Assembly (NCBI GenBank): GCA_949825065.1
Contig: OX463846.1
Location: forward strand, 3,181,366 to 3,245,365
Reading direction: 5' to 3'
From: Odontocerum albicorne
Taxonomy: Eukaryota > Arthropoda > Insecta > Trichoptera > Odontoceridae
Length of the DNA: 64,000 bases
Shown here: positions 1 to 10,975 of the stretch, piece by piece
How positions within the stretch are numbered: the stretch's first letter is position 1
How the letters are laid out: each line of letters begins with the position of its first letter
Position numbers and translations under genes: made by a program
The notes under the pieces: generated by a model
Databases searched by the model: none
Told to the model about the DNA's origin: nothing
Seen by the model: only the letters and a program-made list of their open reading frames with translations

Positions 1-228
1 CTCTTTTAATTGTGCCCCTTGTCCCGGTAAAAGAATTGAGAGAGAGTTACTCAGAGTACAAATAACCCAACGAACTCCTGAGATCAAAAGAGTACTTGCC
101 TCTATAGAAGCCGCTGACCTGAGGCGCGTCACACCTGGTTAGATTGTAATGTATTATAATTGATTTACGTATTTAAATGTGTACATTATATTATTCTAAA
201 AAAAAGGAAAAGGTGTGACAAATCTTTG
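1..228 (+). repeat. Dispersed repeat of unknown family, copy 1 (cut by window edge)
   Basis: This segment matches, in inverted orientation, the stretch at about 16310-16545. The two share a run of matching blocks, including ones around a 'cccaacgaactcctgag'-like word and the end 'ggaaaaggtgtgac'. No ORF, poly(A) or tRNA box is visible, so the class is undetermined. It could be an LTR, a LINE UTR or a DNA-element end. The left edge is cut by the window start. Confidence 0.55.
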
Positions 229-1290
229 CATCACTTTAAGGGAATGAAGGCTGAAGAAGATCCTTTGGCTTACCTAATTTATTTGGTCTCGCCATGAGAG
301 AGCGTTATCTATTAGCATTATATAAAAAAATGAAAACAATTAATGTACATGTCACAAGCATAACCAAAAGTCAAAATTGTTTCACAACATTCAATCTCTT
401 TAAATGCCAATATTTATATTTGAAAAGAAAGTTGTGGAATTCTGACAAAAAAGACCATTCACTGAACTACATTGAAAACACACTACAAAAGACGAAATCA
501 GACAGCTGTAAATTCACAAACCTTCTCCGGCGCTTAAAAAGCAGTTCATAAAATTTCTTTAAAAGTTTTCGAGAGACATTTATTGAAGTCCTGCGACCGT
601 GAGTCCAGAAATGCGTTGTCAGTATTCCCGACTATCTCTAGGGTAGAATTGTTTTAATATTCTTCACCCGCTAACTTCTGTCTGGAAGTTGGTCAAAAAG
701 AAAGTGGGTAGCAAATAAAAACTTATATCGTTTGAGTTTCTTCTTTGTCCCCTTTTTCAAATCCCCTGTCTTTAACAAAAATTTTTTCCAATACCTTAAT
801 ACGAGTTTACTTTGTTTATTCATCAAATAATGATAGTTTTAAATCATTTACAGTTTTAAAAATGTATTTAAAATTCCGAGTATGCGTTAATACAGAAATA
901 CAATATATAATGTGTGAACGCTTACATGTTTCATTAAATCGTAATTTGCAAGAAAAAGGACATCAGACTTATTGCATACAACAGGCGGTCTAACTGTCTT
1001 TGAGAAAAAAACATATCTAAAATAATAAAAAATAACAACGTAACGCGATTCATTCACACATTTCAATGAACACGTTCAAGATACACTTGCTTCTTTTTTT
1101 AAGAAAACATAAGTCTATAAATCATTTTTTTTTTGAGTTTTTTATAGTTTCCTATTTAATTTGCATATAATAAAATTTATAAATCGATATTTTGTAAAAC
1201 GCGTAATAAATCGTTCTTTTGAATGAATTAAAAAAAAAGTCGAGTATTTCAATCTCCAACACTAAGTTATTTTAAGTTTGTAAGTTGTTT
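229..1290. other. AT-rich stretch without recognised feature
   Basis: AT-rich DNA with short unsupported ORFs (the longest 85 codons at 294-551), low complexity and no protein-family motif. I see no promoter, RNA gene or repeat boundary here. Confidence 0.5.
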
Positions 1291-1311
1291 AGTCAAACAC
1301 TGTTTATTTAT

Positions 1312-2015
1312 ATTTTATTTGTAAATTATTTATAGTTAAGACATTAACATTGTGGAGGTTTAATAACATTATAGTTTGTTTTATCAAACACTGTTTGATA
1401 AAACAAACTACAAGGTCCTTAAACCACAGGGAAGGATGATACAATCTCGGCGAGCAGCGGAGAGATTCTTGGGATATATGTGTTTGCCAGATATTCACCT
1501 CGATGCACTGACTTAGAAATTTCTAGGGCCTCTAGTCTGTGTAATTTATTTCCGTTACTACTGATATGTAATAGTTTGGCATTATTAATAGAAAATGTGT
1601 GGTTTTCACGGTGACAATGATTAGCCATTTTATAATAAATTAGAGAATTTGTTAAGGCGGATTTGTGTTTACGAAATCTCTTTTCAACATATACATTTTT
1701 ACAATAGTTTATACAAGTCTCACAATTTTGAACTGTGTTTAATATGTTTTTTTGTGCTTGTTGTGTTTGGTCCTTGTACGAATTAGGAAAATTTTAAATA
1801 TTCAAAGGACCTGAAAAAATTAAACAATTAACTAAGTTTAAATAGAGTTAAAACTGTATAACCCTACTGGTTTTAAGGTTTTCCTCTCATCCTCTACGAG
1901 GACCATAACTCTACCAATCCCAAGGTTTTCCCCTACCCTGATGTGAGAGGAAAACCTTGACACTGGAAGAGTTATGCCATTATACTCGTATAAAGTGGAA
2001 TAAACAGTGTTTAAA
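1312..2015 (-). mobile_element. Penelope-like element, rearranged copy
   Basis: The minus strand carries the C-terminal end of a Penelope-type ORF. Residues read as NHCHRENHTFSINNAKLLH and LEALEISKSVHRG, which match the open copies at 30.8 and 54.2 kb. Upstream in plus orientation is the terminal motif with 'aagacattaacattgtgg', followed by a palindrome at about 1372-1411 (17-bp arms, 5-nt loop). A plus-oriented terminal motif 'gtggaataaacagtgttt' lies at about 1996-2013. The ORF is therefore inverted relative to both flanking terminal motifs. The 1878-1958 stretch also has a 15-bp inverted repeat (arms begin 'aaggttttcctctca'). The copy is broken and non-coding overall. Inverted terminal arrangements are known for Penelope elements; the exact history here is inferred. 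Confidence 0.6.
1430..1628 (-). pseudogene. Penelope-like GIY-YIG region, C-terminal fragment
   Basis: The open stretch encodes the end of a retroelement protein aligning with 30813-31157 after the GIY-YIG motif (HENHTFS, SSNGNKL, EISKSVHRGE, ISPLLAEIV). The catalytic YIG motif itself is not open here. Upstream DNA at 1628-1800 continues the homology with stops and shifts, for example the rc of a 'cgaaatctcttttcaa' stretch corresponding to the KRFREH region. It is a dead copy. Confidence 0.6.
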
Positions 2016-2266
2016 CCAATCGCAATGTCTTGAAACCTTCACAGTGTTTAGTCCACCTTACGGCCGGGCGATAATTTCAATAGATATTTGCCTAGGACGG
2101 GCAATTTTCGTGCAAAAACGCATGTTTACCAAAATTTATTAAAATCGTCGAAAATATTTTATTGGTGAATCGATTTTAATGAATTTTTCAAATAGTGCAC
2201 AATAGGATGCATTTGAAGTTCTGGTGAAATAAAAACGAAATTTTTATGTATAATTACGCTTAAATA

Positions 2267-3290
2267 CGAGGGTGGTCCGATAAGTACTTAGCCTACAAAG
2301 GAATAACAAAAAATTTGGAAAATACGGTGTTAACCAAATCCGGAGAATACGGTGGATGGGGCAGCAGTTCGTAGCCTAATTCTACCAATTTGGCAGTGGC
2401 GACGGCGGAGGTGTGAGGCGGTGCATTGTCATGATGGAAGAGCACTTTTTTCTTCGTCAAATGGGGCCGTTTTTTCTGCAATTCGGCGTCGAATCGGTCC
2501 AATAATTCGGCATAGTAGAGCCCTGTGACCGTTTTGCCCTTCTCCAGGAAGTCGATGTAGATCACACCTTTTGAATCCCAGAAAACGGTGGCCATCACCT
2601 TTCCGGCCGATAGGACAGTCTTCGCCTTCTTTGGAGCACGTTCGCCGGGTGAAGTCCACTGTTTCGACTGTTCCTTGGTCTCGGGTGTGTACCAGTGTAT
2701 CCATGTTTCGTCGACGGTCACGAAACGATGCAGAAAATCCTTCGGATTGCGCTTAAACATCGTCAAACACTGCTCTGATGTGGTCTCACGGTTGCGCTTG
2801 TTGTCCGGAGTGAGCAAACGCGGCACCCATCGCGCCGACAGCTTTATCATGCCCAATACTTCATGCAGGATATGACCCACGCGGTTTTTTGAGATGCCTA
2901 CTGTCTCAGCTATCTCGCGCACCTTCAATCGGCGGTCTGCCAATACGAGATCGTGGATTTTTGTCACATTATCCTCAGTGGTAGCCGTTTTCGGGGCACC
3001 TGGGCGTGGCTCATCAAAAACCGACGTGCGACAACGTTGAAACTCGTTAAACCAATTTTTGACGGTCGCCATCAAAGGAAAAGAGTCACCGTACACAGCA
3101 TCCAAGCGCTCTTTGATTTCGCTGCGCGATTTCCCTTTCAAAAACAAGAATCGAATCACCGACCGATATTGCTCTTTTTCCATTTTTCTCATCCGCGGAC
3201 ACGCTCGCTTCCACACGCGGTCAAAACAAAACTACGCGTCCGATTCGGCTGAAATTTGACAGTAGCTGTCAACGAGAATGTACTACGCGA
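2267..3290 (-). mobile_element. Mariner element, 3' internally deleted, 5' end missing
   Basis: A mariner-type terminal repeat starts just after a TA dinucleotide (2265-2266) with 'cgagggtggtccgataagta'. The transposase ORF runs on the minus strand toward this end. No matching inverted end is visible beyond 3216, so the 5' end is lost or too diverged, and the right limit is approximate. The DNA between the ORF's last homologous residue and the terminal repeat is too short for the missing C-terminus, so an internal deletion joined mid-gene sequence to the 3' end. Confidence 0.75.
2293..3183 (-). pseudogene. Mariner transposase, truncated before third catalytic Asp
   Basis: DNA cut-and-paste transposase of the Tc1/mariner superfamily, which acts in the nucleus on terminal inverted repeats. 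The likely start is the ATG at 3181-3183 (MEKEQYRS); another in-frame ATG lies 9 nt upstream. The N-terminal helix-turn-helix region (RSEIKERLDAVYGD, then VREIAETVGISKNRVGHILHE) and the ARWVPRLL linker are present. The first catalytic Asp lies in VTVDETW and the second in HHDNAPPHT. After YSPDL the frame jumps to unrelated residues (VNTVFSKFF) and stops inside the terminal repeat. The third Asp of DD34D, normally a few residues further on, is therefore gone and the protein cannot be active. Otherwise the frame is open, implying a fairly recent deletion. Confidence 0.85.
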
Positions 3291-3700
3291 TAAAAAATTG
3301 CTCTTGCGATTAAAGAATCCACGTAACTATTTTTATTTACAAATTAAAAGTTTTTTTATTATTATAAAATTATAAAAAGTTATTATTATAAAATGTCGAT
3401 CGACTCTGAATATTGAAAAAACTTCGACCACATTGAACTTATTTTCAAATTTAACCGAAAGATGTAGATGAAAAATAAATCCTTTCCAAAAAAATCAATT
3501 CGAAAATAAAAAATCGCACAAATGCAAAACATGATTTGAAAAAAAAGCTAAATCAGGTCAAATTTCAAAGTCGTAAAAACCTTAGAAATGGAGTTCAAAT
3601 GTTGCAGGAATTGACTCTAAAGTTTGAAGCAAACCTAAATAAACGAAACGAATAAATATTCGAATAAATATGTTGCTTTTTTTTCCAAGAGATGGTGTTC
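3291..3700. other. AT-rich stretch, no feature seen
   Basis: AT-rich sequence between the mariner remnant and the GC-rich hairpin pair. No ORF or repeat is recognised. Confidence 0.45.
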
Positions 3701-3714
3701 AGTTCGACTGTATA

Positions 3715-3800
3715 CAAACCCGCGCAAACGCGGGACCCGTCCTAGAAGTACAATCAAAATTCCCGCGCTAGCGCGGGACCCGTCTTTAAGGAGTTAACCG
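3715..3800. repeat. Two GC-rich palindromes with a shared tail, ending near TTAA
   Basis: In very AT-rich surroundings there are two hairpins, 'cccgcgcaaacgcggg' and 'cccgcgctagcgcggg', about 45 bp apart, each followed by 'acccgtc'. TTAA occurs just downstream at about 3796. Subterminal GC-rich palindromes next to TTAA resemble the ends of the piggyBac-like MITEs elsewhere in this window (12314, 24373). No partner end was found on the left, so this is probably a remnant. Confidence 0.4.
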
Positions 3801-4918
3801 TAAATAATTATTGTCTTTTTTACGCTTTCTAGGGTAAGGGTAAGGGTGGAATTTTAGATTTTTTATTATTTAATTTACATTTTCAAGCTAAATTTACCTT
3901 AATAAAGTGTAAATAAAATCCTTTTTTTTAAAAAGGAGATATTTTAATAGATGTAACATACAAATATATACATACCATCACGCCATATCCCCTCAGATAA
4001 GTCACATCTCTACGTCGATTTTTCCACTCACATAGGTATCACATCGTCAATATGCATACGTTTCGTCATGCATGCTATTCCATTTCGCATACTTGATACC
4101 AATTCTCAGACAAAAATTCTCCCAGTCATAATACATACATATCATCACGCCGTGCTCCCTGCGGAGTTGACAGAGAGAAGAGATCTCCATTTTTTTTTGC
4201 AAACCATGCATTAGTCTTTCGCTTCCTTGACATTCAAACATCTCGTCACGCAGAATATTATTTTATTCACACTTCTCACTTAACGTTCTTTCAAAACCTC
4301 ATTGTTTCGACTTTGATTTTCTTTCCCTCCTAGAGTTATAGTGGATTTTTTATTTGTATCTCAATTTACAAGCTTTCTTTCTTGCTTCACGTCTAAGTGT
4401 AATTTATATTATATGTCATCTTCCATAAAAACTCCATTTGTCTCAATTAAGTGATGCATGATTTTGATCTGTATAATATACTCTAACACATTTTTAAAAA
4501 AATAATCTTTAGAAAATTACGTTAAATCGTGAATAGCAAGGGATTCATGTAGTTCAATCCGACCTATTATTATTTAAAAAAATGATTTATAAACGTCTTT
4601 TTAAATATCTATTATATTTTACCTTCAGAAGTATTACTTAAAAAGAGTTTTTACATATACGAATATTCATCTCCTCTATATTAGAAAATTTTCCAGTTAT
4701 TTTACAATATCAACACTGGAGCACAAAGGATAACTGTTATTTACATTGGAAAAGATTTTAATTAATATTTATCTTTACATAAAAAAATATTTAGGTAAAA
4801 CAATGCGTATTCTCAAGAGATAAGTTTTTCAAGGTCTTATACATTAAATTTTTCCAAAAATAACTTCTTTAAATATATATTTAAATGTTTCCTTAAATCT
4901 TTGAGTTTTTTTTAAATA
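3801..4918. other. AT-rich stretch, no gene seen
   Basis: Contains three GGGTAA-like units at about 3832-3848 and otherwise AT-rich DNA with short meaningless ORFs. No family motif was found. Confidence 0.45.
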
Positions 4919-5392
4919 TGTAGGGTACCCACGTCCCTAAATATTGTTAACATGCAGGGTCAACGACCGATGAATCAACCTCTGGATATCAACAATTGTC
5001 ACATACCAGAAACGTCAACACTGTTTACACACAAATAATATTTACATCGCATTCCAAGGTAGAAAGAGAACATATCACGCCGTCTCGCCGTTTCGACAAT
5101 AAATATCCTACCCACTGTAGTATCCGCAGCGCTTCCGACCACCTCAGCACGCGCAGGAGTGAGATCGAGATATACCGCGGACGCAGTCACGCGTCCCGTT
5201 CTGAAATTCTATATATACCTACTTATCGATGAATAAAGAGCACTTGTTATTATTCGCTTGACCATTCATTTTTGTGTATTATTTACCGACTATTCACTCT
5301 CACTTTTATCGCATTCCTGAATTGACGTATTTTATTTTAAATACAAACGAATCAAAATCATCACGACGCATCAAATTAAGCATCCCGCTAAA
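4919..5392 (+). mobile_element. LTR of an LTR retrotransposon
   Basis: It starts with TG ('tgtagggtacccacgtccc') and ends near 'catcccgctaaa'. It is about 474 bp long and matches the minus-strand copy at 20989-21433. A TATA-like 'tatatatacc' (about 5211) and an 'aataaa' signal (about 5232) sit in the usual U3/R positions. The sequence immediately downstream is a primer-binding-site-like 'ttgatgaccccgaacg'. BEL/Pao or Gypsy is likely, but no internal gene is present to decide. Confidence 0.65.
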
Positions 5393-5515
5393 TTGATGAC
5401 CCCGAACGAAAAGGAACACAGAATTCGACTAAAGCGAATACAGAGATGTCAACAACATCAGCACGTCCTACTAGGACACACGCTAAAAATATATCAACAC
5501 GAATATTTTTCATAG
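5393..5515 (+). mobile_element. LTR retrotransposon primer-binding site and 5' leader
   Basis: The primer-binding-like sequence at 5393-5408 resembles the TGGTGACCCCGA class used by many insect LTR elements, but with TGA in place of TGG. The same leader occurs in reverse at 20867-20988, including 'cacgtcctactaggacacac'. The homology ends soon after and no gag-like ORF follows, so this is an LTR-leader fragment. Confidence 0.55.
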
Positions 5516-6296
5516 TCAAGGTTCAGTGTTCAAGAACGAAAATCTCGGTATGAGGGATTTATTTCGTTACTTGACAATTTCAAAGATCTTGAGGCGAGTC
5601 TAGCATCAGAACGGCGCTACACAAATTGTTATTTTATTATTGTTGTGTTATTTTAAATAAGTTTTGCTGGTGTCTGACCTTGTTAATGGTAGAACTGTAC
5701 TCCATTCTTTACGTTCTGGTTCAAATATATGTAGGATGGGATGGGATCCCATCCTACATATATATATGAACCAGGACGTGGGATCGTATGGGATCTCATG
5801 CCTCTTTAATTAGTTTTATCATCATCACATTCACGTTGTGTCCCTACTAGGGTAAGCAGACAAAACATAACTCGACTTTATTCTACCTTGGTACACATTT
5901 CTCATTTCTGCTATGTCCATACACGTCGTCATGCATACTTTCCTACTTAAAAGACTTTTCATTCGTCTTCGTTGCAGAATTTGATTAACTTAGTAATGCC
6001 ACGCTTTTGTATCTCTTCCCATACTTTCCGTACCTTATTTTCTACTTGCATAGACTATTTTTGCAATTATTTTACTACTTATTTTTTTTACGTAGCCGAA
6101 CCATCCCCACAATATTGATATTAATTTTCCATTCTTTTACCACTAATGTTTCTACTTTTCATCCCGAGTCTATTTTCAAGCGGAAACAAGTTATCTGAAT
6201 TGAAACTTAAATATATTTATCATCGGGGCTTAAAGTTTAATCTGCCAATATTAACAAGACTAAAGTATAACAACTGATGCATTATAGACAAATATG
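5516..6296. other. Intergenic stretch with one long palindrome
   Basis: No gene is seen. A strong inverted repeat lies at 5717-5773: an 18-bp perfect core each side of a 3-nt 'ggg' loop, extended by 'tggttca'/'tgaacca' flanks. The remainder is AT-rich. Confidence 0.5.
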
Positions 6297-6298
6297 TA

Positions 6299-7251
6299 CG
6301 AGGCGTATCCAGAAAGTAAGTGTACTGAGGCTCTCACGACCGGATGGATTTTATTTTCGACATGTTGGCTACACTTCCGTGTAGCCTGACCCTTCCCCTC
6401 CGCAACGAAACCGGTTCGAGGTCAGTACGTTGAGAAGTGTCGACGCGACAACACGTTTCGTGAAAAATGTCAAACGAATCTCCCGCCAAGTGCGAAATTT
6501 TGTAAAAGGGCAAGAGTTTTTGAGGCGCTGCAAACTCCATGGAGATGAACTTCTCCGCTCCATCGTTACTGGAGATGAAACTTGGGTTGCACACTACACG
6601 CCTGAAACCAAAAGGCAGTCTCAACAATGGCGTCACACCTCTTCACTCTCCGCCAAAAAGTTCAAAACCACAATTTCAGCCAAGAAAATCATGGCATCCG
6701 TGTTTTGGGACTGTCAAGGCATAATTTTAATTGAATATATGCCTCAAGGCGAGACCATCAACTCTGCAAGATACTGTAAGACCCTAAAAAAAATGCGGAG
6801 GGTGATTCAGAACAAGAGGAGAGGCATGCTGACAAAGGGAGTCTGCCTGCTGCACGACAATGCCAGACCACACACGGCCAACGCCACGAAGGAACTGCTC
6901 GCCTCGTTTAAATGGGATGTCCTGAACCAACCCGCGCATTCCCCTGACCTAGCACCTTCAGATAACTATCTCTTTACCTCCCTGAAGCTGCACATGGGTG
7001 GAAAAAGGTTTTCAACCGACGAGGAGGTAAAGAAGGAGGTGGAAAAGTGGACGGAGGGGTTGGCGGGAAACTACTTCGAGGAAGGCATCAAAAAGTTGAT
7101 ACCCTGCTTCACGACCTGCATTGAGAGGAATGGCGACTATGTCGAAAAATAGCTTACATATGTACTACGGTAACCACGTAATTTTTTTGTTTAAATAAAA
7201 AAAATTGTAACCTACAAAAATTCAGTACACTTACTTTCTGGATATGCCTCG
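6299..7251 (+). mobile_element. Mariner element with 5' internal deletion, both TIRs present
   Basis: About 30-bp terminal inverted repeats lie at 6299-6328 (begins 'cgaggcgtatccagaaagta') and 7222-7251, with one or two mismatches. The element is flanked by TA at 6297-6298 and 7252-7253. It is 953 bp long, whereas full mariners are about 1.3 kb. The deletion removes most of the transposase N-terminus. A second deletion copy of the same family lies at 34148-34873. Confidence 0.9.
6467..7152 (+). pseudogene. Mariner transposase with most of the N-terminal half deleted
   Basis: The family start ATG is at 6467 (reads M S N E S P A K C E I, matching MSIQSPAKCE of the 34.7-kb copy). The frame hits a stop right after the deletion joint near 6500. 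From about 6500 another frame reads the C-terminal two thirds: VTGDETWVAHYTPE (first Asp), LLHDNARPHT (second Asp), HSPDLAPSDNYLF (third Asp), then WTEGLAGNYFEEGI and the terminal NGDYVEK. All three catalytic Asp codons remain, but the DNA-binding region is missing and the true start is out of frame. The longest open frame uses a TTG codon at 6430 that lies in the old 5' UTR. Confidence 0.85.
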
Positions 7252-7379
7252 TACTTCTTCAAAAACCAGTCATAAATTTGACTTACAATCTAAGAATACG
7301 AGAAAACACTCCCAAAAAAACTTTAATAAAATTTCCAATAAGACTCGTTTTAAATAACACCCCGGTATTTATCCTGCAG

Positions 7380-8130
7380 GGTGGAATTTGTTTCAAATTC
7401 CAGGATTATAAATATTTATTTTCATTCCTAAAAAATACTTTCTTTTTTATATCATTAGCTTTTTATCGTTTATTGGTTAAGATTTTAAAGCAGTTTTTTT
7501 TCGTAAACTTCAACCTATAAATTTCTATATTATTTATAATTAAGGCATTAACATTGTAGAAGTTTAAACAGATTTATTATTTGTTTTTATCAAACACTGT
7601 TTATTTAACTTTTTAAAAAGTGGAATAAACAGTGTTTAATAAAAACAAATTACTATGAATTTCTTATGTGAACTAATGAGATGTGCTGTAATTCTTTCAG
7701 GAAATCTGAAAAATATTTCAAAAAACCTGAATCAATTTTTCTCACAGGTTTCTAAGAATTTGTCTGCTTCGTAGATAAATCTTTTAGCAAATACTAAAAA
7801 AATGATGAGTCAAGTAAATAGATTATTTTGTTTTAAATTCCAGGATTATTAATATTTATTTTATTTAAAATAAAACTCTCATTCCTCAAAAATATTTTCG
7901 TTTTTTATATTGTTAGATTTTTATTATTTGTTGGCCAAGATTTTAAAGCGGTTTTCTCGTAAACTTGATCCTATGAATGTCTTTTGTGAACTAATGAGAT
8001 GTGCTGTAATTCGTTCAGGAAATCTCAAAAATCCCTAATCTATTTTGCTCACAGATTTCTAAGAATGAATTTGCGGTGTACATAAATCTTTTAGAATAAA
8101 CTAATAAATTGATGAGTTAAGTAAATATAT
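7380..8130 (+). repeat. Direct duplication of a ~300-bp AT-rich unit, first copy interrupted
   Basis: Unit 1 (about 7385-7526 plus 7651-7825) and unit 2 (about 7835-8125) share ordered blocks: 'aaattccaggattat', 'cattcct.aaaaata', 'aagattttaaagc.gtttt', 'gaactaatgagatgtgctgt' and a 'tttctaagaat' region. Unit 1 is split by the short Penelope-derived insert at about 7527-7650. The unit itself is not recognised. Confidence 0.6.
7527..7650 (+). mobile_element. Miniature Penelope-derived insertion
   Basis: It carries the terminal motif 'aaggcattaacattgtag' also seen at 1.35 and 30.6 kb, followed by a roughly 25-bp inverted repeat around 'tttttatcaaacactgttta' and its complement ending at the 'aataaacagtgttta' side. 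Flanking 12-bp sequences 'ctataaatttct' and 'ctatgaatttct' look like a target-site duplication with one mismatch. The tandem neighbour at about 7975 has the unfilled site. No coding sequence is present. Confidence 0.6.
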
Positions 8131-10550
8131 TCCTTTCATGTATGTGTAACCCAAATATAAATTTATTTAAAAAGAGAAAAAAAGTTGAGCTTAAAAGCTC
8201 GCTTCAAAAGAACGGAGAAAATAAAATGTCTGTAAGTAAAATTCAAACCCATTGCCTTATTTTTAATAACAAACCGTTTTTTGTTTATTTATTAAATTGT
8301 TTACATAATTCTATTCAGTAAACGATAAATGGTTAATATCAGCTACCTCAGTAGGCTTATAATCTGTTCTTAGGCAGGTGACCTACACTGGTGAAATAAA
8401 AATACAAGCTCAAATAAATAATGCTATAAGCGAGCTTTGACAACGCAATAAAAAATATATTAGCACAATTTCATTAAAAATCTTTGTCCATGAATTGTTG
8501 ATTGGTTATGCTTCTAAGTTATAAAAATACATATACTCGTAAATGGACTCTTGTTCAAATCGTAAAGCTCGTCCATTAAAACATCCTAATAGATAAATAT
8601 GAGAAAAGGGAACAATAATGCATTTTGTAAACTTTTTTATTAACATCATTTCTGTAGTGCGAGCAAGATGTTTGATAAACATAGATTATATACATTTTAC
8701 GCCTTAATACGACATTGCATTGCAGAATTTGATTCCGCGATACTGAATATGTATTTTTAATTATTGAATCTATATTGAACTTGATTTTGTTGCCAATTTT
8801 TGGACATTGGCGTAAAAAACTTCTTCTTCCAGCTAGTGTTGGCTGGTCTGGGGGTGCGCTGAACCGGAGAAATTTCGCAATAATTAAATTATACTAAATT
8901 AAAGTAAAATTAAAAAAAAACATTCGTTTCAAATTGACCGGCCAAGTTTGTCAATACTACCGGAGCGATCTCCAATGCGCACCGGACGGAAACGCTAATT
9001 CATATAGGTCAGACAGACACATACAGTAAACCGTGAGACAGCGATATTTCATATTCGCTCAGCGTATCGAGGTGCATTGGTGCTCAACGCACCAGCGCAC
9101 CTCAGGACCAACCACCACAATTTCGACCATAAAAGGAGAAAACGGAAGAAAGTCAATAGTTTACCAATTTATATTTTTTTTTTCTACTATGATTTTTTTG
9201 TATCTAACATATGTTACATACTCGTATACACTAATCAACGTTGATTTAAACTCTTCAGACCTGAATTAATTATAAGGTTTAAAAAATATATATTCTTGCT
9301 TGTGAGTGTATTATTTACACTAAATGCAACATTATGTCGTATTAGTTAAGATAGATGGCGCTCAAAACGTTCAAAGTCGATAATACAGCATCCTATACTT
9401 AATGTGTTATCATTAAGAATACAAATATACCATAAAGTTGAAAGAATGAACTTTATGTCCATTATAATGGACGTCTGGTCTGAAGAGGTTAAGTCGTTTT
9501 ATTGCGTATTTGTTGTAATATTATGTTTGTTACTTTTTAGTCTTATGTGGCTTGTGTTGCATTGCGCCATTCTACATATCTACTGGATAAAACTTATGAT
9601 GATCATTATAACAACCATTGTTTTGATTATTACTATTGTTAGTATTATTATAATTATTAATCTTGTTTATATTATATAACTATTAAATTACTAGCACTTA
9701 AAGTATTTTAATTGTAATGATTATTTTGTCAACAGTGTTTGCTGGAATGAAATTATGATTATTATAAAAATTATAACTTTTATTCTATTATTCATCTTAC
9801 TATATTTCTTACTATAATTAACACTAAAATTATGATTACTTTTCGTATTGTTAATTTAATTACTATTTTTACTAAATTGATTGTGTTTGGTGGAATAAAA
9901 TTATGATAATTGATATCAATATTAATCTAATAATTATAGTTGTTGTTAGTTTTATAATTATTTGGCATCAACTGTGTTTGAAAGTTAAAGGATCTTTAAA
10001 AGTTTTATTTTTTCCGATGCCGTGTCTGTATTCAAGCGTTGTGCTCCGTCACCTGAAGCGGCACACAGCATCCACCACTTGTCCAAATTGGTCCCATTTC
10101 CTCACTAACTGATACAATTCCATGACCCATCAATTCCGTATACGTGTAACTCTAAGCTAAAAGAATGATATTTTTCAGTGGAAAAATAAAAAGCTCTCTG
10201 TACATATAAATTGACTCGAGAGTGGTTTCTTTACTAACGAGATTAAATAATTTACCCTTGAATGATGAATATTTAATAATACACAATTATTTTTTTACCA
10301 TCAAGGATCACTTCATTGAATTGTTTAAAAAGGATATCGACACACATAAGAAATAGTTATAAAGGATTAAAACAAGCTAAGCAATATCGCAATTTTAAAT
10401 GCATGTTTTAGAAAAGTCATTAAATAGATAAATATATAGAAATGTAAATAGTTTGCTCAGTACTGTTTTGCCAATAAACTTACCACATTTAAAAATATAT
10501 ACGAGTATTATAGATACTAAGGAGCTAATCCCAACCTTCGTGTATTAAAG
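8131..10550. other. Long stretch without supported gene
   Basis: 8131-8930 is AT-rich and featureless. 8935-9125 is relatively GC-rich ('ccggagcgatctccaatgcg', 'caccagcgcacctcag') and may be a retroelement 5' end or LTR, but nothing confirms this. 9580-9990 is a low-complexity run rich in att/aat words, where hydrophobic ORFs such as 9404-9679 arise from composition. 9990-10550 is AT-rich with no motif. Confidence 0.45.
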
Positions 10551-10554
10551 CAAA

Positions 10555-10975
10555 GCCTAGGAATTGAAAAGAAGGGATGAGAGTAGAATAAATGTGGTAA
10601 AAATGAGTGCCTTGCGTAGAATACCTGGTGTTATATTGTTTGATGGAGTAAGGAGTGGTCGAATAAATTATAACATTTAATTGGAGTTGAATAATATACG
10701 TGGAATTGTGATAGGAGTCTTAATATATTGTAGTTTGACCTCTTTGAGAGAATGAGTTACGAAAAACTTACGAATGAACTTTTTTTTAATAAAAGAGAGC
10801 GAGAAACGGATGGTACACCGCGAAAAGAGTGGAAGGGAATATATTGGATTGGAGACTTTTAAACTGAAGGTAAGTTAAGAAGCGTGAGAAACAGAAGGGC
10901 ATATCGAGATGTTTGGATGTGAATGAAGCGAGAGCTGTATTCATAGACAAAAAGACCTACCCCAAAAGGGACATC
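10555..10975 (+). pseudogene. Degraded LINE C-terminal remnant
   Basis: Interrupted plus-strand translation gives KRRDESRINVVKMSALRRIPGV and, later, a RPRKEWKG.. and RNRRAYRDVW stretch. These correspond to the ETWTL..R..MRFLRR..GV and RGRPR..W regions that follow the reverse transcriptase in RTE/L1-type LINEs. There are several stops and shifts. The assignment rests on short matches only. Confidence 0.35.

Noticed and set aside
3832..3848. Telomere-type repeat (GGGTAA)
   Set aside because: Only about three units inside ordinary sequence. Most insects use TTAGG, and there is no array.
9404..9679. Hydrophobic 91-codon ORF as a membrane protein
   Set aside because: It lies in a low-complexity att/aat stretch; Ile/Leu richness follows from base composition.
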